DNA of 12,801 nt, from the NCBI GenBank assembly GCA_002887195.1, contig PJAB01001694.1, positions 1-12,801 on the forward strand. The letters are read 5' to 3'. The position numbers and the translations under genes were made by a program. This document shows, one piece after another, positions 1-6,464 of this stretch. This stretch comes from Chrysochromulina parva. Taxonomy: Eukaryota > Haptophyta > Prymnesiales > Chrysochromulinaceae. Each line of letters starts with the position of its first letter. Position 1 is the stretch's first letter. Under the pieces are notes generated by a model, which worked only from the letters and a program-made list of their open reading frames with translations, ran no database searches and had not been told where the DNA came from.

Positions 1-1473
1 TGCCGCCGGTGCGTCGCCAGTCCTTGCCCTCCTCTTGCCACGTGAACCAGTCGACCCACTCGTCGTCATGGAGCATACGCGCGCTGAACCAGCCCGTCTC
101 TGGGCCAGAGCTGATCACCGTGACCACCGTCGCAGGCCGCCAGAGCGTCGCCCCCTCCTCCTCGACCTCAATCTCGACGCGATCTCCCTCGCGCGGCCAC
201 CGCCACCCCGCGGGCGGCGGCGGCGGCAGCGGCAGCGGCGGCGGCAGCGGCGGCGGCGGCGGCTCATCCTGCGAGGCGCTCGCTTTCGAAGCGCTCGCAT
301 TCGAAGCGCTCGCATTCGGATTCTTGCCTCTAGGCGCTGGAAAGGACTCAAAGTCTTCGTCGGATGCCTCGGGCCTCAATCGCCCCTTGGCCTTGAGCTC
401 ACCCCTTTTGGCAATAGGAGAGGGCTTGGCGAGAGAGCCTTCCTTATTAGGAGAACCTTCCTTCTTTGGAGAGCTTCCCTTGGGAGCCGAGCAAGGCGCC
501 GAGCATGCATGCATGCTTGCATTCGGTCCACCAAATTTGGGCTGCGGCGCCGAGCATGCATGCCGCCGCACATTCGGTCCACCAAATTTGGGCTTATCGA
601 GGCAATTAACGCATTGGCCGCAGTCGTCGAAGTGCTCTCGTCGTTCCGCGGCGCGCGCGCGCGCTTTGGCTGCCTTAGCCGCCTTGTCCACCTCAGCCTC
701 GGCGGCTGCTTCCGTGACTGTCTTCTTGGCGAGAGAGCCTTCCTTATTAGGAGAGCCTTCCGTGACTGTCTTCTTGGCGACTGCCTTCTTGGTCGCCTTT
801 CGGTCCGACGCCGCCTCCTCTGCCGCTGCTTCCGCCTCGGCCGCCTCGGCCGCCTCCGACGCGGTCGCGCTCAGCTTGCGCTTGCCGCCGGTGCGTCGCC
901 AGTCCTTGCCCTCCTCTTGCCACGTGAACCAGTCGACCCACTCGTTGTCATGGAGCATACGCGCGCTGAACCAGCCCGTCTCTGGCCCAGAGCTGATCAC
1001 CGAGACCACCGTCGCAGGTCGCCAGAGCGTCGCCCCCTCCTCCTCGACCTCAATCTCGACGCGATCTCCCTCGCGCGGCCACCTCCATCCCGCGGGCGGC
1101 GGCGGCGGCTGTGGCAGCAGCGGCGGCGGAGGCTCATCCTGCGAAGCGCTCGCGTTCGGATTCTTGCCACTAGGCGCTGCTGCTGTCTGTCTGGCCGCAT
1201 CGCCCACGACAGCGCCATCCGCCGCCGCCTCCGACGCAGTCGCGCTCAGCTTGCGCTTGCCGCCGGTGCGTCGCCAGTCCTTGCCCTCCTCTTGCCACGT
1301 GAACCAGTCGACCCACTCGTTGTCGTGAAGCATACGCGCGCTGAACCAGCCCGTCTCTGGGCCAGAGCTGATCACCGAGACCACCGTCGCAGGTCGCCAG
1401 AGCGTCGCCCCCTCCTCCTCGACCTCAATCTCGACACGATCTCCCTCGCGCGGCCACCTCCATCCCGCGGGCG
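1..1473 (-). repeat. Three copies of a ~216-bp Tudor-like coding module
   Basis: Near-identical copies lie at 1-216, 883-1098 and 1258-1473, all in the same minus-strand frame. Copies 2 and 3 are 375 bp apart. Differences are few, for example Asp/Asn in the MLHDDEW/MLHDNEW motif. Each is preceded on the coding strand by a run of CCG/CTG proline/leucine codons and WRWP. The very low divergence points to recent duplication or ongoing gene conversion. The window cuts copy 1, so more may follow to the left. Confidence 0.9.
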
Positions 1474-3130
1474 GCGGCGGCGGCTGCGGCAGCGGCGGCG
1501 GCAAGTCGCTGACGCTCGCTGCACCCCCCTCATTCACAGTCCCCTCATTCACAGCCTCTCCGTTCATCGCGTCGTCCTGGGACCGTTTGGTGCTCACGAC
1601 GGCGCCTCGAGCCCGTGGCTGTCCGTCGATGGCGTCATGCGCCCCTGTCCTAATTAGGCTCGCGTTTGGAGACTGCCTAGTTAGGCACTCCGGCGCCTTG
1701 TCCTCGTCAGAATGGTGACCATCACGGCGCTGCGTGAGGAAGGCAAACCTGACGACCGAGAAACGCAGCGGCACTCAGCGGCACGCAGCGGCACTCAATG
1801 GCACTCGGTAGCACTCTGGCACTCAGTGGGGTGGCACTCAGTGGGGTGGCACTCAGCATGCAATGAGGGAGGCACTCAGCATGCAATGAGGGCGGCACTC
1901 AGTGGGGTGGCTCTCAGCATGCACTCCGCGTACCACCAGGAGGATTGCCATCGTTCCCCACAGACGTTACACTCGAGCGTGTCCTCAGCGTCCTCGCATG
2001 CACGGCCAAAGCCGTTACATCTCCACGTAGGCTTCACACACGCGGGCCTCGCATTGCCCTTGGCCGGCTTGCGCACCTTGGATGCATGCAATTCCTTGAG
2101 GTCCTCGGCATCATCGCCCAAGTCTTCCACGTCCGTCGCCGCCGCTTTCGCGTCAAGGCTCGTCTGCAGGAGAGGGGGCAGTCACGTCCAGTCACGTCCA
2201 GTCACGTCCAGTCACGTCCAGGTCAAGGCTCGTCTGCAGGAGAGGTGGCAGTCACGTCCAGTCACGTCAAGTCACGTCAAGTCCAGGGTCGCCAGTTTTG
2301 AAGGAAGGACAGTCGGCGGCAAGACGTGGCACTCAGAATCAGTACGTGGCCCTCAGTCGTATTCGCACTCAGCGGCTCTCCCGAAACAGTCGTATTCACA
2401 CCTCGAGCAGCTGGGCGAGCTCCTCGGCTGTGAATCGGCGCTGCGGCAACGCCGAGGCCGACGAGGCTGACACGGCGTGCCAAGGCGATCGCGCGCTCGC
2501 GTCTGCTGGCGACGGTAGCGGCGCGGGCACCAGCAGCACGGGCGCATTGCGCGGCTGCCCTGGCAACGGCTCTCCGACCATCCCGAGGGCGGTGCCGCTG
2601 GGGAGTTCGTCCGGGGTCGCGAGGCGCCATCGCACGCCGTCGAGGTCGGGGCACTTGCCAGCCACGGCGAGCTCACAGCGCGCATAGAGCGTGGCCCCAT
2701 CGAGCTGGTGCGGCCTGGGGCCTCTGGCCATGTCCGCCGCGTCCTCGCAGTACGGGCAGAACCAGTTGCCTTCGGGCTCGCGGTCCAGGGGCTCCTCGAG
2801 GCAGGCGAGGTGCCATGCTTGGTTGCAGCCGGGCGTGTCGCAGAGCAAGACGCAGTTGCCGGGTTCGCTATTACCCCCGCACCAGACGCAGAACATGTTC
2901 CGGATCGGGTTCGCTGCGACGCGGCCGTAGAGATCATCACAATGCCCGTTGGCTGCCGCCTGCGCCTTCACGTGGCTTTTGTAGCGGGTGCCATCCGGTG
3001 CGACGTAGACCTTGTACCGTGGCAACCTCCCGCCCGGCCCACCACCCTTGCGAGGGAAGACCTCGAGGACCCATCCGGGCCCAAGCTCGGGGTAGGGCCT
3101 CGACGAGATGCAGTTGACGGCCGGCGCCAT
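1..3130 (-). CDS. Chromatin-reader-like protein: MBD-like, PHD finger, half-CXXC and three Tudor-like modules (partial)
   Basis: Read on the minus strand as three exons, 3130-2402, 2163-1934 and 1748 to beyond base 1, giving about 903 residues with no stop in the window. The start is the ATG at 3130. Exon 1 encodes an MBD/TAM-like segment (residues 15-57: GPGW, VFPRKGG, YKVYVAPDGTRY), then a canonical C4HC3 PHD finger (C81, C84, C97, C102, H107, C110, C125, C128). Exon 2 has a Cys-rich segment (WRCNGFGRAC ... CNVCGERW) that I do not recognise. Exon 3 has a CGQCVNC-LDKPKFGGPN half-CXXC motif near residue 696 and three copies of a Tudor-like module (REGDRVEIEVEEEG, WVDWFTWQEEGKDWRR), each with a poly-proline lead-in and a KRKLSATASEA tail. 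The frames join in phase at both introns (phases 0 and 2). The second donor (1933) is the less certain call. Known members of these domain families read histone marks or CpG DNA in the nucleus; that role here is inferred from domains only. Confidence 0.75.
500..633 (-). other. Half-CXXC zinc-binding motif with a duplicated KFGGPN tail
   Basis: The minus-strand translation shows DCGQCVNCLDKPKFGGPN followed by VRRHAC at about 633-553, and then a second PKFGGPN...MHAC at about 543-500. The full CXXC finger of DNMT1/MLL/TET-type proteins has two CGxCxxC half-sites, followed by a KFGG element and a final Cys. Only one CGxCxxC is present here, while the KFGG-to-Cys part is doubled. Zinc and CpG binding are therefore uncertain. 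Confidence 0.7.
1749..1933 (-). repeat. Second intron of the chromatin-reader gene, filled with GAGTGCC repeats
   Basis: On the coding strand the intron runs from a proposed GTACGC donor at 1933 to a TCGTCAG acceptor at 1750-1749, joining TGG-TG to G-TTT in phase. It is built of GAGTGCC(A/G)CCCCACT and GCATGCTGAGTGCC units, and the first unit overlaps GGAGTGCATGCTGAG just past the donor. The other acceptor reading (CACGCAG) also keeps the frame, so the boundary is provisional. Confidence 0.55.
2164..2401 (-). repeat. First intron of the chromatin-reader gene, with a duplicated acceptor and a GTGACTGGAC array
   Basis: The donor is GAG|gtgtga at 2401 and the acceptor CTCCTGCAG|ACG ends at 2164. 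A second copy of the acceptor plus exon start (CTGCAG ACGAGCCTTGAC) lies 70 bp upstream in transcript order, starting at 2233. The two are separated by four copies of a decamer reading AGTCACGTCC on the plus strand, and further copies follow beyond. Using the distal acceptor leads to an in-frame TGA, so the proximal acceptor is needed for the long protein. Confidence 0.75.
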
Positions 3131-3627
3131 CCTTCCTGTCGGCGCCAGCGATTTTCCCGGGCTCCGCTGCCGATCCCGGTGTGAACCAGCTTTGAGCTTT
3201 CGTCAAACCCCCACATCGCCAGATGTCAAGCTGTTCTCTCGACTCTGCAACAAAGAATGGCACTGCCAAAACCACACAGGAAACGCAGGAGTGACGAACA
3301 GGGCGCACCACAGCCGGGAGAGCTTCGCACCGTCCGCCCGACACATAAGGAACAATTCATTGTACTGTCATTGTACATCTCTCCCGGCGCTTCTCTCCCG
3401 CCCTCTCTCTCCCTCTTCCACGCCGAGACTCACTGATGCTCCAGCCCCGCGCTCGCCACGGCGCTCGCTTGGCCTTCGCAAGAGGGTCACAGGACGACTG
3501 GAGGACAGATGGGGACACAGTGGGAAAAGGGAGCGCGGAGGGCCGTTGAGGCATCACCGTTGCTGGCCACGCTCAACACGGCGCTCCGGACCGATGGGAT
3601 AAGGGAGCGCGGAAGGCCGTTGAGGCA
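3131..3627. other. Spacer: upstream region of the chromatin-reader gene and downstream end of the kinase gene
   Basis: No convincing coding region is seen. It must contain the promoter and 5' UTR of the minus-strand gene starting at 3130 and the 3' UTR of the kinase gene ending at 3628. Much of 3370-3500 (minus strand) is purine-rich. A small inverted repeat, TGTAC-7 nt-GTACA, lies near 3363-3380. A 36-bp direct repeat with one mismatch lies at 3527-3562 and 3601-3636; its second copy spans the kinase stop codon. Confidence 0.5.
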
Positions 3628-6295
3628 TCACCGTTGAGGCAACAGCTCCGTCGAGGTCGAGGGTGACGCTGAGGTCGAGGGTGACGCGGATCGAAGGCTG
3701 GCGCCAAACTCAACCGACGCGAGGACGCCTCGCCGCTTGGCCGCTTGCATCATTCGCGCCAGGCGCTCAACACGGCGCTCCTGCTGCAGCGCGAGACCGT
3801 CTGCGAGCTCGGGCCGGAGCTCACCGGAGCTCAATGCGAGCTCGGGCCGGAGCTCACCGGAGCTCAGCGGACATCTCCTCTGTGTGTCCTCACCCTGGTT
3901 CACACCGTGGTTCACACCGGTCGCGAGCTCATCGAGGGTCGTCGATGAGAAGACGTTACGCGTCAGCGCTGTCGTGGGCGCGCCGTCCCGAGCGGGAGAG
4001 CCGAGCGCAGAGGTGCTGGCAGGGCAAGCTGCGTCAGCGCTGTCTTGGGCGCGCCGTCCCGAGCAGCTGGTCACGGTGTGCGGCGAGCCCCACACGCACC
4101 TGGCGTCGCGGGCGCCCAGGTCGGCGGCGCTCGCACCGCCCACAACGGCGCTCGACGGCGCTGTCTTGGGCGGCGGCGGCATCGTCGCCGGCATCGCCAT
4201 TGAAGGCCATTGATGACCTTTGACAGCCGTGGGCAGCTTTGGCGTCGTCGCGGGCATCTCCATCGCCTCAGCGTACGAAGGCGTCTCGTTGACGAACCTC
4301 AGAGGTGCAATCTCGGCGTACGAAGGCGTCTCATTGACGAACCTCGGCGAGTAAGCTGCAGCCTCTGACGAATCTCTGACGAACCTCGGCGAGGCGGGTG
4401 CAGCATCTGTATGGGCGCCCAGGACGGCGCCCACCCTCGCATCGTCCACGTCAGTCATCGGCTCGTCTGGCGAGAGTGCATCTGGCGCGTGTTCCGTCCA
4501 CGTGTGCATGGCGCTCATTGACGCCGCGTCTGCCCTGATGACCTCGGATGGCCTCGGATGATGACCTCGGATGGCCTCGGATGGCCTCGGATGATGGCCC
4601 CTCATCGATTCGAGCAAGGTTTCGTCAGTTTCGTCATGGACTCTCAAGGTTTCGTCGGTTTCGTCATGGACTCTCAAGGTTTCGTCGGTTTCGTCATGGA
4701 CTCTCGCCGCTCCCGAGTGAGCAGCAGAGGCGGCGGCGGCGGCAGCTGGCGGCGGCGGCGGCGCTATCAACGCGGCTGCTGTGAGCTCGAGGCTGATGAC
4801 GGAGCTCATCGAGGCCGCATGCGGCATCGCCGCCTGTGGCGCCGCCACCATCGCTGCCATGTTGCCCAACGAGAACGCGCGAGGCACCGCGCTCTCTCCC
4901 TCCGCCCGCAGCTGCAATCTCGGCCAGGGAGATCGCTCGAAGGTGGCGAGAGAGCCACGCTTGCTCATGTCAGGCTCGAGGAGCGATTGGAGCAGCAGCT
5001 TCGCCTCGTGAGAAACCTGATGAGAGAGGCAATCAGTCGCAATCAGTGATTGGAGCAGCAGCTTCGCCTCGTGAGAAACCTAGAGCAGTCGCGTGGGCCG
5101 AGGTGCGCAATCGCCATCAGTCGCAATCAGTCGCCATCAGTCGCCATCAATCTCACAGGCGCGACGGAGAGACCGGTCACAATCAGACGCAATCAGACGC
5201 AATGATCGGTCACAATCAGACGCAATCATCGGCCACAATCAGACGCAATCATCGGCCACAATCAGACGCAATCATCGTTCACAATCAGACGCAATCATCG
5301 GACGCACCCAGAGGTCATCAGAGGGCACTCATTGGTCATCCAGAGGTCATCAGAGGTCATCAGTGGTCCTATTCACACCTTCCACCAATGGCGCGATGAG
5401 AAGTCGACGGGGCGCTTCCAATCGCCCTCCTCGAAGGGGAGCGCGTTGCACAGCAGCGCGTACATCACGACGCCCATCGCCCACGCGTCCGCAGCGAAGG
5501 TCCACAGAGGACCGCGGATCACTTCGGGCGCAGCATAGCCAGGCGTGCCGTAAAAGTTGCGATCGGTCTCCATGCTGTGACAGCTCATCGCGTGGCCCAG
5601 GTCGCACAGCTTCACCGACGGCGGGCGCACGCGCGTGTCGCAGAGCACGTTCTCCAGTTTCACGTCGCGATGGAGCACAGAGCGCGCGTGCAGATGGCGC
5701 AGGGCCGAGTGTAACTCAGAGATCATGGATTGGACCAACGGCTCGGAGAGCGCGCCCTGCCGCTGCAGCAGCTGCTGGCAGTCGCCACCCTGGACCAGGT
5801 CGAGCATGATGGCGCACTGCCACGGGCTCTCGTAATAGCCGTGATGGCTCACGAGGTTCGGATGACGGCCGACGTTACGGAGCAGCTCGTTCTCGTGCTG
5901 CATGAGCTGCGAGAGCCTGGACCACGACCTGCGCGCGCGCGAGAGAGAGAGACAGAGCGCGAGAGACGAGTCCGTGCACACGTGAGCTCCGCCAGCAGCG
6001 CACTCAGCTTCCTGTAAGCCAAGCAATCAGCCTTCAGGCGGCGGGTTTACCCTTTGGACTTGTGCCGATCGCACAGCTTGCAAGCCAGGAGCTGGCCGCT
6101 CTGGCGGTGCACAGCAACGTACACGGACGCCGTCATGCCATCTCCGAGCTTTGTGCGCAACTCGAACTGGTCGTCGAAGGCGCCGCTGCCTTCGGCTGAA
6201 TGCATCGTCAGCAGCCGGGTATCGTCTGGGAAGGTCGCAGGAATCGCATCTAACCGCATTCTCTCCAAAAAAGGAGGCCCAGATTTCCGTCTCAA
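3628..6295 (-). CDS. Serine/threonine protein kinase with a long repetitive C-terminal tail
   Basis: Four exons on the minus strand, 6295-6051, 6011-5982, 5928-5379 and 5016-3628, join in phase into 737 codons. Visible kinase elements: glycine loop LGDGMTASVY (residues 50-59), ATP lysine in ACK (K73), helix-C glutamate candidates in the region 90-106, HPNLV, catalytic loop HRDVKLEN (178-185), DLG in place of DFG (201-203), GTPGYAAPE (219-227), DxWxxGV, and subdomain XI LLEPDMSKRGSL running across the last junction. All catalytic residues appear present, so it is probably active and CAMK-like in layout. Residues from about 310 to 737 are low-complexity, with short tandem repeats (RVHDETDETL x3, RFVNETPSYAE x2, LSSGELRPELA x2) and no recognised domain. 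Start candidates are Met1 (6295), Met13 (6259) and Met31 (6205); the longest is given. It is divergent from the deacetylase gene 169 bp away. Confidence 0.82.
3802..3867 (-). repeat. 33-bp coding tandem repeat in the kinase tail
   Basis: Two adjacent 33-bp units (starting at 3802 and 3835 on the plus strand) encode LSSGELRPELA twice. The unit length is a multiple of three, so the frame is kept. Confidence 0.85.
4271..4345 (-). repeat. 30-bp coding repeat at 45-bp spacing in the kinase tail
   Basis: Near-identical 30-bp copies at 4271-4300 and 4316-4345 encode RFVNETPSYAE-type units. A shorter, related SPRFV segment lies near 4377-4395. Confidence 0.8.
4534..4597 (+). repeat. Exonic array of the GATGACCTCGGATGGCCTC type, inverted relative to the gene
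   Basis: The plus strand shows repeated GATGACCTCGGATGGCCTCG. It lies inside exon 4 of the minus-strand kinase and is read there as RGHHPRPSEAIRGHHPRPSE. The unit resembles the intronic TGATGGCCTC repeats but runs antisense to transcription, and in that orientation it has no stop codon. An unrecognised intron here cannot be excluded. Confidence 0.75.
4616..4705 (-). repeat. 30-bp coding tandem repeat, three units, in the kinase tail
   Basis: Units start at 4616, 4646 and 4676 and are nearly identical. On the coding strand they give RVHDETDETL three times, an acidic/polar decapeptide. Confidence 0.9.
5017..5378 (-). repeat. Third kinase intron with a duplicated acceptor/exon edge and strand-oriented repeats
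   Basis: The donor AAG|gtgtgaata is at 5378 and the acceptor CTCTCTCATCAG|GTTTCT ends at 5017. A 63-bp tandem unit carries a second acceptor (CTCTAG|GTTTCTCACGAGG, exon copy starting at 5079). The rest is coding-strand TGATGACCTC, then GATTGTGACCGATCATTGCG and GATGGCGACT variants. Splicing at the distal acceptor would add exactly 21 codons in frame, repeating VSHEAKLLLQSL. The joined reading restores kinase subdomain XI, which supports this intron. Confidence 0.8.
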
Positions 6296-6464
6296 TATTC
6301 TCCGCGAAGTCCCAGATTCTCCAACTAAACGTCACTTCGTCCCGATCGAACTGAGAAGAAGAGGCTCAAGTGTTTGCTTTGAGCTTCGATTTCAGAGGAA
6401 AGCGCACATTGGCGACGAAACTGGGACAAGTTTGCGCACTGGCCGCTGCAACTGGTCGCAAAAC
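6296..6464. promoter_or_regulatory. Divergent promoter between the kinase and deacetylase genes
   Basis: Only 169 bp separate the two outward-facing start codons (6295 minus, 6465 plus). The stretch is less GC-rich than its surroundings and has no repeats of the intronic type. I see no clear TATA box. If the kinase starts at Met31 the spacer would be 259 bp. The promoter role is inferred from position only. Confidence 0.5.

Noticed and set aside
9..1657. Long plus-strand open frames (9-1328 and 35-1657).
   Set aside because: They are antisense shadows of the chromatin-reader exon. The minus strand gives recognisable CXXC and Tudor-like motifs, while the plus readings are Ser/Arg-rich composition only.
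1712..2470. Plus-strand frame with WHSVGWHS repeats as a His/Trp-rich protein.
   Set aside because: It is the antisense reading of GAGTGCC intron repeats and of the Cys-rich exon of the minus-strand gene.
5093..5809. Plus-strand Ser/Arg-rich open frame.
   Set aside because: It runs antisense through the kinase intron repeats and catalytic domain exon, where the minus strand reads HRDVKLEN and GTPGYAAPE.
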